A stretch of 10,179 nt of DNA from NCBI GenBank assembly GCA_003509235.1, contig DONH01000302.1, forward strand, positions 1 through 10,179, in the 5' to 3' direction. This document shows, one piece after another, positions 1-7,196 of this stretch (its first letter is position 1; every line of letters begins with the position of its first letter). Source of the DNA: Planctomycetaceae bacterium. Lineage in GTDB: Bacteria; Planctomycetota; Planctomycetia; Pirellulales; UBA1268. Made by a program: the position numbers and the translations under genes. The notes beneath the pieces are model-generated. The model worked only from the letters and a program-made list of their open reading frames with translations. It searched no databases and had not been told where the DNA came from.

Positions 1-827
1 GGAATCTCTGGCTCTGGCTTTTTGGCTGTATGAATAACATGGGGCTCATTTTCAACTAATGTCCACTCAAAACTCTTTTTCGTTCCATAGACATCAAAAC
101 TCTCACGGTACTGCCTTGCAACGTCGTACAGACATCTCCAAACATGTGCCGTCAGGTCACTGTCTCGTAGTTTGATGTGGCATGATTCAACAGCAAATTG
201 GTTGCCAGACTTTTTGGCAATATCTTCACGCACCGTGCCTGAACCAAAACAACTTACATACTCAGCAAAATCATTAAGCAGTCCAAGGCATGGGCTCACG
301 ACGTGCGTTGCATAGTGCATGGGGATCATACGTTCCCAATAATCAGGCCATCCATCCATATCCTGAGGATGTGATGCAGCCAGATGTTGAATTTTCCCGA
401 GGTCTCCTTTTTCATAGAGCTCCTTAATGAAAAGAAATTCTCGGCTGTAGACAACTGTTTCAGCCATCATGTATTTCAAGCCAGTTGCTTGTACCTTTTC
501 AACAATCTGACGACATTCTTCGATCGTTGTCGCCATAGGCACAGTACACATCACATGCTTCCCTGCATCGAGCGCCTTGAGTGACATCCATGCATGGTCA
601 GGGATTGGACTATTGATATGAACAAAGTCGATGTCTTTATCTGTAAGGACATCGTCGTAACTCGTATATCGTTTTTCAATACCGAATTGATCAGCAACTG
701 CATTCAATTCGGTTTCGTTCCGACGACAGACGGCAGCAACGTTTGCATTGGGGTGCGCCTGATATATCGGTATGAACTCAGCACCAAAGCCAAGACCAAT
801 CATGGCAACTTGTACGGGATCCGGCAT
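1..827 (-). CDS. Gfo/Idh/MocA family oxidoreductase, C-terminus cut by window edge
   Basis: My translation of the minus strand gives 275 residues from ATG at 825-827 to the left edge without a stop. The N-terminus is a Rossmann fold with the dinucleotide motif GLGFGAE at residues 11-17, as in NAD(P)-dependent Gfo/Idh/MocA sugar oxidoreductases; the C-terminal alpha/beta substrate domain begins near residue 125. The usual EKP motif, whose lysine is catalytic in characterised members, is replaced by CTVPMATT (residues 94-101). A histidine pair sits in MHYATH (H171, H175), where the family's catalytic histidine lies. A GGAG ribosome-binding site at 833-836 precedes the ATG by five bases and supports this start. 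No signal peptide is seen, so it is probably cytoplasmic. Substrate unknown; a sugar, inositol or glycoside is expected. The family call is firm, the reaction is not. Confidence 0.9.
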   Translation of the reverse strand, partial: MPDPVQVAMIGLGFGAEFIPIYQAHPNANVAAVCRRNETELNAVADQFGIEKRYTSYDDVLTDKDIDFVHINSPIPDHAWMSLKALDAGKHVMCTVPMATTIEECRQIVEKVQATGLKYMMAETVVYSREFLFIKELYEKGDLGKIQHLAASHPQDMDGWPDYWERMIPMHYATHVVSPCLGLLNDFAEYVSCFGSGTVREDIAKKSGNQFAVESCHIKLRDSDLTAHVWRCLYDVARQYRESFDVYGTKKSFEWTLVENEPHVIHTAKKPEPEI

Positions 828-832
828 TTTCA

Positions 833-836
833 CTCC
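833..836 (-). promoter_or_regulatory. Ribosome-binding site of the first oxidoreductase gene
   Basis: GGAG on the minus strand, five bases before the ATG at 825-827. It is one of the few clear Shine-Dalgarno sequences in this window and fixes the start of the truncated gene. Confidence 0.6.
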
Positions 837-984
837 GTGTTCGCAGATGCATGACTGAAAAGTATCAATTCATGAATCATAAATGCTAGTAAAAACAATT
901 TTATAGACAATGTAATATCACGCACCCTTACCGAATATCTTACCGTTTTATACTACTATTTCTTGCTTAAATTTTGCATGAAAC
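837..984. other. AT-rich intergenic stretch, no gene seen
   Basis: No open frame with recognisable content on either strand. It should hold the promoter of the minus-strand oxidoreductase. It contains a perfect 10-base palindrome ATTCATGAAT at 868-877, about 40 bases upstream of that gene's start, which could be an operator but is short enough to be chance. The plus-strand sequence towards 984 probably once coded for the missing N-terminal part of the AraC-type regulator that follows, but I could not recognise it. Confidence 0.4.
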
Positions 985-1220
985 GATCTATCACTCTTGT
1001 CATTGAAACAAGCAATTCGTTTGCACTCGGGAGAAACACCACACGCTTTGATCACTGGAACAAAGCTGGCGAAAGCAGAACGGTGCCTTCGCGAAACCGC
1101 CCTGACTCTTGAACAGATTGCCCCTGTTGTGGATCTGAATACTCGGAATATCTGAGTGTCCTCTTCAAGAAACACCGCAACATGACACCTGGTGAATATT
1201 AGGAACAACATCGACAATAA
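985..1220 (+). pseudogene. Remnant of an AraC/XylR-type transcriptional regulator (DNA-binding domain)
   Basis: Two overlapping plus-strand frames together read as the tandem helix-turn-helix domain of an AraC-family regulator. Frame one (985-1131) has the pattern GETPHALI, then AKAERCLRETALTLEQIA and PVV: the end of the first HTH, the linker helix and the start of the second HTH. The frame must then shift back by one base near 1131 to continue as GSEYSEYLSVLFKKHRN and MTPGEY, the recognition helix and signature end of the family. An in-frame TAG at 1200-1202 replaces the usual Arg of the family's TPGEYR ending; four more codons lead to TAA at 1218-1220. The sensor domain and part of the first HTH are absent upstream. 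The EYLSV.FK pattern resembles XylR-type regulators with periplasmic-binding-protein-like sensors, common in Planctomycetes. It is most likely a dead gene; a sequencing error could explain the shift but hardly also the stop and the missing N-terminus. Confidence 0.72.
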
Positions 1221-1284
1221 GCATCCGCCAAGTAGGTCGACATGACTACCTATCAACAATGAATGTACGTCACGTAGCCAGCTT
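1221..1284. other. Short gap between the regulator remnant and the MFS gene
   Basis: This lies between convergent reading directions. An imperfect small hairpin (TAGGT at 1232-1236 pairing with ACCTA at 1247-1251) is present, but no T-run follows in either direction, so it is not a convincing terminator. Confidence 0.2.
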
Positions 1285-2727
1285 TTAAGCCGACTGTTCT
1301 TCTATAGTTGTTCTTTCACCTCTGTCCCAGAACAACAACGTGAATGCCACCATGACACCGAATGCGAATAAGGCTGGCACGTACCACAGCTGCGACCAAT
1401 TCACCATCTCATCCGCTGAAGTGCATCGTCCCATCCACCACCCAAATGCTTGCGCACCGATTCCAAGCCCAAAGCCCTGAGTGAGCATCACAACCAGAGA
1501 TTGAGCCTGGCCTCGAACCTCCGGCTTTGCTTTCTTATCGGTATAAATCATCCCAGTCACAAAGAAGAAGTCGTAACAGATTCCATGCAGCAGGATGCCA
1601 ACAAAAATTGGCAAAGTTAGCATAGGGCCGGTCTGACCAAAGGCGAACCCCCAAAGCCCATAACGAACAGCCCAAGCCAACATGCCAATCATGAGCATTT
1701 TCTTTACACCGAGTCGAGCAAAACAAATTGGCATGACAAGCATGAAGAGAATTTCGCTCATCTGCCCGGTGCTCATGGCGCCTGTTGTAGAACCAAACAA
1801 CTTCACTCCCATCGCATCAACAAATCCATACCCTTTTGCGTAGTAACCAGCCAGTGGTATGCACACCAGAAAGGAAGCAACTGCGAAGACGAAGAATGAT
1901 TTGTCTTTCAGTAATGCCCATGCATCAACACCAAGAACCTTTGACACGGAAATTGGCTCTCCCTTTGCAGGTGGAGTTGTTTTTGGAAGAGTCAGGCAAT
2001 ATCCGCCCAGAATTGCCGACGCGATTGCCGCAGCATGAAATATATGAGGAGAATTATCTGAATACTGGATTGTGCTCATTACGGCATCGAATGCTTGCTG
2101 CGCCGCATTACTCGCTGCCACGTTACTTCCGGCAGCTGCTCGCGCCTGTTTGAGTTGTGCTGTCGCTTGACTGATTATTTTCCCTTCACCATTGAAAAGA
2201 CGACATCCCCACATCGCCCAGTTACCAGCGATCCAACCAATCGTTCCAAGCACACGGACAGCGGGAAAGTCTTTTTCACTGTTAGCCAGATGTTTAAATG
2301 ACAAACTGGCCGTAAGGCCCAAGGTCGGCATGAAGCACAGCATGTAGACAAGGAGGCACAGAATCATCGGCTGCGTGAACTGACTCAGAAAACTATCCGG
2401 CGCACCAGCACTGGCAAGAGTCGGGGCAAGCCAAAGAAGACCAGCGCCAACAATATTTAAGATGGCAAGCACATGCTCCGTGTTCATCAATCGATCGCAA
2501 ATTAAACCCAGTGTTAGAGGTGCAAGAATCGCAGCAATTGGTGCGACTGTATAAGCGGCAGCATCGAATGAGCCTCCAGGGCCTATTTCCGTCATGCCCG
2601 AATCGTTCAGGAAGCCATACATTGCGACATACCACGAACCCCAGACGAAAAACTGGAGGAACATCATGACACCCAAACGTGTCATTGGCAGTCGAACCGA
2701 AGGTGACTCTTCAGTCGGATCGCTCAT
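1285..2727 (-). CDS. MFS transporter, nucleoside:H+ symporter-like
   Basis: A 480-residue integral membrane protein with about twelve hydrophobic segments (roughly 17-38, 58-78, 87-107, 118-140, 158-178, 228-246, 275-296, 320-338, 343-363, 370-390, 408-432, 448-468). The opening RLGVMMFLQFFVWGSWYV is typical of the NupG/XapB-like nucleoside:H+ symporter family (Pfam Nuc_H_symport), whose members in Planctomycetes and Bacteroidetes often sit in sugar-use loci. The role would be proton-driven uptake of a nucleoside or sugar across the inner membrane. The loop between helices 5 and 6 (about 179-228) is long, polar and Ala/Gln-rich, larger than I expect for this family. The ATG at 2725-2727 has a modest AAGGG upstream. 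It diverges from the NagB-LmbE gene, with 234 bases between them. The carrier call is firm; the substrate is unknown. Confidence 0.9.
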   Translation of the reverse strand: MSDPTEESPSVRLPMTRLGVMMFLQFFVWGSWYVAMYGFLNDSGMTEIGPGGSFDAAAYTVAPIAAILAPLTLGLICDRLMNTEHVLAILNIVGAGLLWLAPTLASAGAPDSFLSQFTQPMILCLLVYMLCFMPTLGLTASLSFKHLANSEKDFPAVRVLGTIGWIAGNWAMWGCRLFNGEGKIISQATAQLKQARAAAGSNVAASNAAQQAFDAVMSTIQYSDNSPHIFHAAAIASAILGGYCLTLPKTTPPAKGEPISVSKVLGVDAWALLKDKSFFVFAVASFLVCIPLAGYYAKGYGFVDAMGVKLFGSTTGAMSTGQMSEILFMLVMPICFARLGVKKMLMIGMLAWAVRYGLWGFAFGQTGPMLTLPIFVGILLHGICYDFFFVTGMIYTDKKAKPEVRGQAQSLVVMLTQGFGLGIGAQAFGWWMGRCTSADEMVNWSQLWYVPALFAFGVMVAFTLLFWDRGERTTIEEQSA

Positions 2728-2961
2728 AGCAAGCCCTTTTTTTGAAAATATGATTATGAAAGTACGCGTAGAACTGAAGAACTACAAACTTTAATTTGCC
2801 CCCGCTCGCATGAGCATACGCTGAATGGATGCACCCGCCAATCACTATCACCGATACCGACCGACTCTTTAAGGTTTAATTTAGCTGGAGTTTTCCTTGC
2901 TATGGGCCTTAAAAATGTCAAAATACAGTAGTTATTTTAGTCGTAGGTCGCAGGGGTTCAC
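2728..2961. promoter_or_regulatory. Divergent control region between the MFS and NagB-LmbE genes
   Basis: This 234-base non-coding stretch must hold promoters for both flanking genes. On the minus strand, CATAAT (2753-2758) is one base from the -10 consensus and lies about 25 bases before the MFS start, with a poor TTCTTC 17 bases upstream as a possible -35. On the plus strand, AGGGG at 2952-2956 is a good Shine-Dalgarno sequence five bases before the ATG at 2962; I could not pick a convincing plus-strand promoter. A short palindrome-like GCTCGCATGAGC lies just downstream of 2800. Joint control of the two genes is plausible but not shown. Confidence 0.4.
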
Positions 2962-4938
2962 ATGCACGCTCGAACAAAAGAAACTCGGTCAAACCCGATT
3001 TATCGGGGTCCTCTTCCACATATCTCCACCATTGAGAGAGTGCCTGTAACGGTTTACGACGACTCGGGAGATGCCAATCGGGCCATTGCTCGCGAAATTG
3101 CCGCACTTATTCGCACACGATCCGGCAGGAACCAAAAGACGGTTCTCGGTCTTGCAACGGGTAGTACACCTGTTGGGATTTATGATGAACTCATTCGTCT
3201 TCACACTGAAGAACAACTCTCGTTCAAAAAGGTCATCACATTTAACCTGGATGAATACTGGCCAATGGAGCCAGATGCACTGCAGAGCTACCACCGGTTC
3301 ATGCGTGAACACCTGTTCGACCATATTGATATTGCTCAAGAGAACATTCATATCCCAAATGGACAACTTGGCCGTGACGATGTAACTGCAGCATGTGAGG
3401 CATACGAAGAAAAAATACGTGAAGCAGGTGGGATCGACTTACAACTTCTTGGAATAGGTCGGACTGGTCACATAGGTTTTAATGAGCCGGGTAGCAGTCT
3501 TGAAAGTCGAACACGACTCATAACACTTGATAGCGTCACCCGAGCCGATGCCGCCAGTGATTTTTTTGGTGAGTGGAATGTTCCGAGACAAGCTATCACG
3601 ATGGGGGTTGGCTCCATTCTCGATGCCCGCCGAATCGTTCTACTTGCTTTTGGGGAGCATAAAGCACCTATTGTTCGCCAGGCCGTTGAAGACTCTCCAA
3701 ACAGTCACGTATCTGCAAGCTCTCTTCAGCAGCACCCTGACGCCAAGTTTGTTCTTGATCGCGCAGCGGCTGCAAAATTAACTCGCTTCAAGTCCCCATG
3801 GCTTGTTGGCCCTCTGGAATCAATTGGACTGACATGGACTGACGACCTTACGCGAAAGGCTCTGATTTGGCTCTCATTAAAACTAAGTAAGCCAATTTTA
3901 AAGCTTACTGACGAAGACTACAACGAACATGGGCTTCAAGATCTTTTGTCAAAACGTGGACGATCCTATGACATCAACATTGAGGTCTTCCGCACTTTGC
4001 AGGACACAATCACTGGGTGGCCAGGTGGCAAGCCAGGAGAAACAAGACGGATTCGTGGACTGACTGAGTCAAAGAAATCAAAAGAATTCCCAAAACGTGT
4101 TGTTGTCTTTAGTCCGCACCCAGATGATGATGTCATCAGCATGGGCGGAACCTTCATCCGCCTCTGCGAGCAAGGACACGAGGTACACGTTGCGTATCAA
4201 ACAAGTGGCAACATTGCCGTGTGGGACGAAACAGCTGACGCTCATGTAGATTTTGTTGAAGCTTTCTGCCAAACATTTGGAGTCGGACAAAAAGCGAATG
4301 AAATCGCTGAAAAGATTCGGCACTTTCTGCGTACAAAAGCAGCTGGTGCAGTTGATATCCAAGAACTGCAACAAGTCAAGGGTCTTATCCGTCGAACTGA
4401 AGCTCGAGCAGGTGCCAGACATTCAGGTGTTCAACCTGAACGAATCCACTTTCTCGATTTACCATTCTACGAAACTGGCCGGGTTCGAAAAAAACCTCTT
4501 GGACCTGATGATATTCAAATAACTGCAGACCTCCTTGATTCAATCAAACCACATCAAATCTATGCGGCTGGTGATCTATCTGACCCTCATGGGACCCATC
4601 GTGTATGCCTGGGGGCTGTGTTTCAGGCTATGGAGAAGCTTGCCGATAATGAATGGACAAAAGCCTGTGAGATTTGGCTCTATCGGGGCGCCTGGCAAGA
4701 GTGGGAACCGCATGAAATTGAAATGGCTGTTCCACTTTCCCCTGAAGAGGTAGAGCGAAAAAGAATGGCCATCTTCAAGCACGAGAGCCAGAAAGACAGA
4801 GCGCTTTTCCCAGGCCCAACAGACTCCCGAGAATTTTGGCAGCGAGCAGAGGATCGAAATAAAGATACTGCTCGACTGTATGACAAACTTGGACTACCTG
4901 AATATGAAGCGATTGAAGGTTTTGTGCTCCATCGCTGA
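2962..4938 (+). CDS. nagB: Glucosamine-6-phosphate deaminase fused to LmbE/PIG-L deacetylase
   Basis: A 658-residue two-domain protein. Residues about 25-300 are a NagB domain, which converts glucosamine-6-phosphate to fructose-6-phosphate and ammonia: phosphate loop LGLATGSTP (62-70), FNLDEY with D97 matching E. coli D72, and GIGRTGHIGFNEP (164-176) with H170 and E175 matching H143 and E148. The position of E. coli D141 is Thr168 here. Residues about 378-655 are an LmbE/PIG-L zinc-dependent N-deacetylase domain with HPDDD (386-390) and DPHGTHR (541-547), whose H386, D389 and H546 are likely metal ligands. A linker with WPGGKPGE joins them. Long NagB proteins of this layout are known in Bacteroidetes and Planctomycetes; E. 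coli NagB is less than half as long. The fusion suggests deacetylation and deamination of an amino sugar in one cytoplasmic protein (inference). It ends 21 bases from the convergent DUF1080 gene. Confidence 0.93.
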   Translation: MHARTKETRSNPIYRGPLPHISTIERVPVTVYDDSGDANRAIAREIAALIRTRSGRNQKTVLGLATGSTPVGIYDELIRLHTEEQLSFKKVITFNLDEYWPMEPDALQSYHRFMREHLFDHIDIAQENIHIPNGQLGRDDVTAACEAYEEKIREAGGIDLQLLGIGRTGHIGFNEPGSSLESRTRLITLDSVTRADAASDFFGEWNVPRQAITMGVGSILDARRIVLLAFGEHKAPIVRQAVEDSPNSHVSASSLQQHPDAKFVLDRAAAAKLTRFKSPWLVGPLESIGLTWTDDLTRKALIWLSLKLSKPILKLTDEDYNEHGLQDLLSKRGRSYDINIEVFRTLQDTITGWPGGKPGETRRIRGLTESKKSKEFPKRVVVFSPHPDDDVISMGGTFIRLCEQGHEVHVAYQTSGNIAVWDETADAHVDFVEAFCQTFGVGQKANEIAEKIRHFLRTKAAGAVDIQELQQVKGLIRRTEARAGARHSGVQPERIHFLDLPFYETGRVRKKPLGPDDIQITADLLDSIKPHQIYAAGDLSDPHGTHRVCLGAVFQAMEKLADNEWTKACEIWLYRGAWQEWEPHEIEMAVPLSPEEVERKRMAIFKHESQKDRALFPGPTDSREFWQRAEDRNKDTARLYDKLGLPEYEAIEGFVLHR

Positions 4939-4959
4939 ATCACTCCCACGATTTTGGAT

Positions 4960-6072
4960 TCAAGGCAGTTCTCGTAAGTAGATTTCCTTGAATTCAACAG
5001 GAGCACCCTCAGACTCGAGGCACAAATAACCTGTTGATGGTGAGCAGTTACTACCACCAGAAACTTCGTGGCCATTCACCCAGAGTCGAACCTCTTTATT
5101 GACGGCTCTCACATAGTAATGATTCCACTGGGGACTTCCTCGGCTATGTCGAGCACTTGGAAAACTGCGTGTTCCATTTGGAGAAAGCGGTGGAAACGGA
5201 TTCATCTCGGACGTCCCAACTGCAAAAACATCACCATCAGTAGTGAACCAGGTAGCCTTTCGTCCAGATTTTTTCTTGTACTGCTCTGTGTATCCATGAT
5301 CCAGAATTTGTACTTCGATCCCCCCACGAGGCAGTTTGCCGGGGGGCAGGTCAAGGAGTGACTCTGATGGCGCCCACAGAAAGACGCCAGAATTCCCGCC
5401 AGATGACAGGTGCCGCCACTGAAAAGAGAGTTCAAAATTTTCAAGTGGCTTGTGGAACCGCGTTACTCCAACAGGATGTCCCGTACAGGACAGAACACTT
5501 TCCTTCCAACTCCATGTATCAGCTTCACCATTCACGCTCTCAAAATCGCCTTCAACAAGAAGCTGCCAACCGCCATTCCGTGCCGACTCATCGATAACAC
5601 GAACATCACCAACTGCTAATGCAGCTGACGCAAGTTGTGACGATTGCCATCGAAGGAACCGCCACACATCTTCCTCCAACCGCCACACTGAAAGAAAAAC
5701 AAATGTTTTTTCAAATGACTGCCCCTCATGTTGAACACCAATCTCTGCACGACCGTTGATAAAGGCTATGTCAGAACCAGAAAACACCACTGATCTTTCC
5801 ACGGGCTGATACGCGACATAACGTATCTCCTTTTTTTCAATCAGACTAAGCAGTGTTTCTTTTGTATCAACTGACCCTGTCGAATGTGAATATTGAAGGT
5901 CCTCTGAAAGCAGCGGCTCCAGTGACCTTGAATCTGCAGATACCATAGCTGCAATTCGTGCATCATCAGCTCCGAGAACTTCCTTCGTCCTTGCATCTTC
6001 TGCAAAAACAGGTGCATGCGACAATGCAATAACACACAAGAATAAAGTGTGAACAGAAGAACGAGAGAACAC
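4960..6072 (-). CDS. Secreted NTF2-like (DUF4440) plus 3-keto-disaccharide hydrolase (DUF1080) fusion protein
   Basis: About 370 residues from a GTG at 6070-6072, chosen because a perfect GGAGG (6080-6084) lies seven bases upstream; the in-frame GTG at 6088-6090 would put that GGAGG inside the gene. From 6072 the protein starts with a clean signal peptide (residues 1-24, hydrophobic LFLCVIALS, cleavage after VFA), so it is exported. Residues about 28-150 are an NTF2/SnoaL-like DUF4440 domain (LQYSHSTGSVDTKETL). Residues about 165-370 are DUF1080, with GNSGVFL, GIEVQILD and the closing ESEGAPVEFKEIYLREL. DUF1080 is now named the 3-keto-disaccharide hydrolase family (Pfam PF06439) and has a concanavalin-like fold. 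It lies 33 bases downstream of a Gfo/Idh/MocA gene on the same strand, the expected partner that makes 3-keto-glycosides. The domains are clear; the exact substrate is not. Confidence 0.9.
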   Translation of the reverse strand: MFSRSSVHTLFLCVIALSHAPVFAEDARTKEVLGADDARIAAMVSADSRSLEPLLSEDLQYSHSTGSVDTKETLLSLIEKKEIRYVAYQPVERSVVFSGSDIAFINGRAEIGVQHEGQSFEKTFVFLSVWRLEEDVWRFLRWQSSQLASAALAVGDVRVIDESARNGGWQLLVEGDFESVNGEADTWSWKESVLSCTGHPVGVTRFHKPLENFELSFQWRHLSSGGNSGVFLWAPSESLLDLPPGKLPRGGIEVQILDHGYTEQYKKKSGRKATWFTTDGDVFAVGTSEMNPFPPLSPNGTRSFPSARHSRGSPQWNHYYVRAVNKEVRLWVNGHEVSGGSNCSPSTGYLCLESEGAPVEFKEIYLRELP

Positions 6073-6079
6073 CGGGACA

Positions 6080-6084
6080 CCTCC
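6080..6084 (-). promoter_or_regulatory. Strong ribosome-binding site deciding the GTG start of the DUF1080 fusion gene
   Basis: GGAGG on the minus strand with a seven-base spacer to the GTG at 6070-6072. It is the best Shine-Dalgarno sequence in the window and argues for the shorter protein, whose N-terminus is then a compact signal peptide. Confidence 0.7.
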
Positions 6085-6105
6085 AGCCACGAGCCACGAT
6101 CGTAT

Positions 6106-7149
6106 TTACGTTAACGATCTCGGTACAACTGGCTGCCCACCGTTGGTAGCACTCTGATCGGCAGCAAAAATAACTTCGAATGTTCGAGCTGCATCAGAAA
6201 AACTTGTTAGTGGCATTTCTTCATCACGATCGAGGGCATTAAAGAATTCCTGAAACTGGCTTTGGTAGGGATGATCACTGACATCACCCGAGTCACACAT
6301 CTTCATTGACAGGCGATGCCAGGCATTTCGCTCCTTGGAAAGCTTCATCGAAGTAAAACGGTCATCTAGAAGACTCCCTTCACTCCCAACAAGATGCGTA
6401 TGGAAATAATACGGCTGGAAGCAATCGACAATGGCCGCAGTCTTCCCCAAAGCACCGTCTGCAAACTTCACAAGCGTGACGCTGGACGTGTCATACTCGT
6501 ATGGATCGAATGTGGGGCTACTTGTTTTCGTACTCATACTTGTAACACTTTCAACCTGACGGCCTCCCATCATCATCAAAAGTGCATCGAGCGCATGACA
6601 CCCAGCAGTTAAAAGTGCACTGCCACCATCTCTCTTTCCAGTATTCCAACGGAACTGACCATACCAAGGGCCAATGCCGTGATAGTAATCAATCTCACCA
6701 TAATGCAACTTGCCAAGCAAACCTTTTTCAAGCAACTCTTTTGTCACCTGCAGTTGCTCTGAATACCGAAGCTCGAAACAGACACAGCCATGGATACCAT
6801 TTGCTTTGGCAGCCTGTAAAATCTTGGCCACCTCATCGGGTGAATTCGCCATAGGCTTTTCAAGAATAATGTGTTTCTTGGCGTCGGCTGCAGCAACCGC
6901 TTGCTCGGCATGCTTACTTGGAAGCCCTGTAATATCGATAACATCAATCGCTGGATCAGCAAGCATGGAAGCGATATCGTTATAGACACGGATAGTTCCA
7001 CCATGTTGGGCTGTCAACTCAGCAGCATCCAATTTTCTTGTCGAACACACAGCAACTACCTGCCCCTGTGTGGTTGCATTGATTGCCTCTATATGAGCAG
7101 TCGCTGCCCATCCATACCCCACGACACCGACATTATATTTTTTTGTCAT
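6106..7149 (-). CDS. Gfo/Idh/MocA family oxidoreductase, probably partner of the DUF1080 protein
   Basis: A 347-residue NAD(P)-dependent oxidoreductase. The N-terminal Rossmann fold has GYGWAA (11-16) and the canonical EKPMA with K98. The C-terminal substrate domain carries GGSALLTAGCHALDAL (175-190), with H185 at the family's catalytic histidine. The Asp that usually lies four residues before that His is Thr181 here. No signal peptide or Tat motif, so it is cytoplasmic by sequence. ATG at 7147-7149; the only Shine-Dalgarno-like GGAG lies about 11 bases upstream, which is long. The stop is 33 bases before the GTG of the DUF1080 fusion gene on the same strand, so the two are probably one transcript. 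Members of this family next to DUF1080 proteins are associated with oxidising glycosides at C3. Which sugar is used cannot be read from the sequence. Confidence 0.93.
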   Translation of the reverse strand: MTKKYNVGVVGYGWAATAHIEAINATTQGQVVAVCSTRKLDAAELTAQHGGTIRVYNDIASMLADPAIDVIDITGLPSKHAEQAVAAADAKKHIILEKPMANSPDEVAKILQAAKANGIHGCVCFELRYSEQLQVTKELLEKGLLGKLHYGEIDYYHGIGPWYGQFRWNTGKRDGGSALLTAGCHALDALLMMMGGRQVESVTSMSTKTSSPTFDPYEYDTSSVTLVKFADGALGKTAAIVDCFQPYYFHTHLVGSEGSLLDDRFTSMKLSKERNAWHRLSMKMCDSGDVSDHPYQSQFQEFFNALDRDEEMPLTSFSDAARTFEVIFAADQSATNGGQPVVPRSLT

Positions 7150-7196
7150 AAAACGGAATGCTCCCCTGTTGCCTTACACTCAATATAGTTTTCACG

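Noticed and set aside
384..854. Two plus-strand open frames over the left-edge gene
   Set aside because: They are antisense to a well-conserved oxidoreductase and show no family features or ribosome-binding site.
948..1259. Open frame of about 100 codons on the minus strand over the 828-1284 gap
   Set aside because: Its translation is rich in Cys, Arg and Phe with no family pattern, while the plus strand across the same bases reads clearly as an AraC domain in two frames. It is a shadow of the decayed regulator.
4939..4959. Shared terminator between the convergent NagB-LmbE and DUF1080 genes
   Set aside because: The gap is only 21 bases and I see no stem-loop or T-run in it.
5068..5734. Several plus-strand open frames antisense to the DUF1080 fusion gene
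   Set aside because: The compositions are low in family signal and the minus-strand protein has clear domains across the whole stretch.
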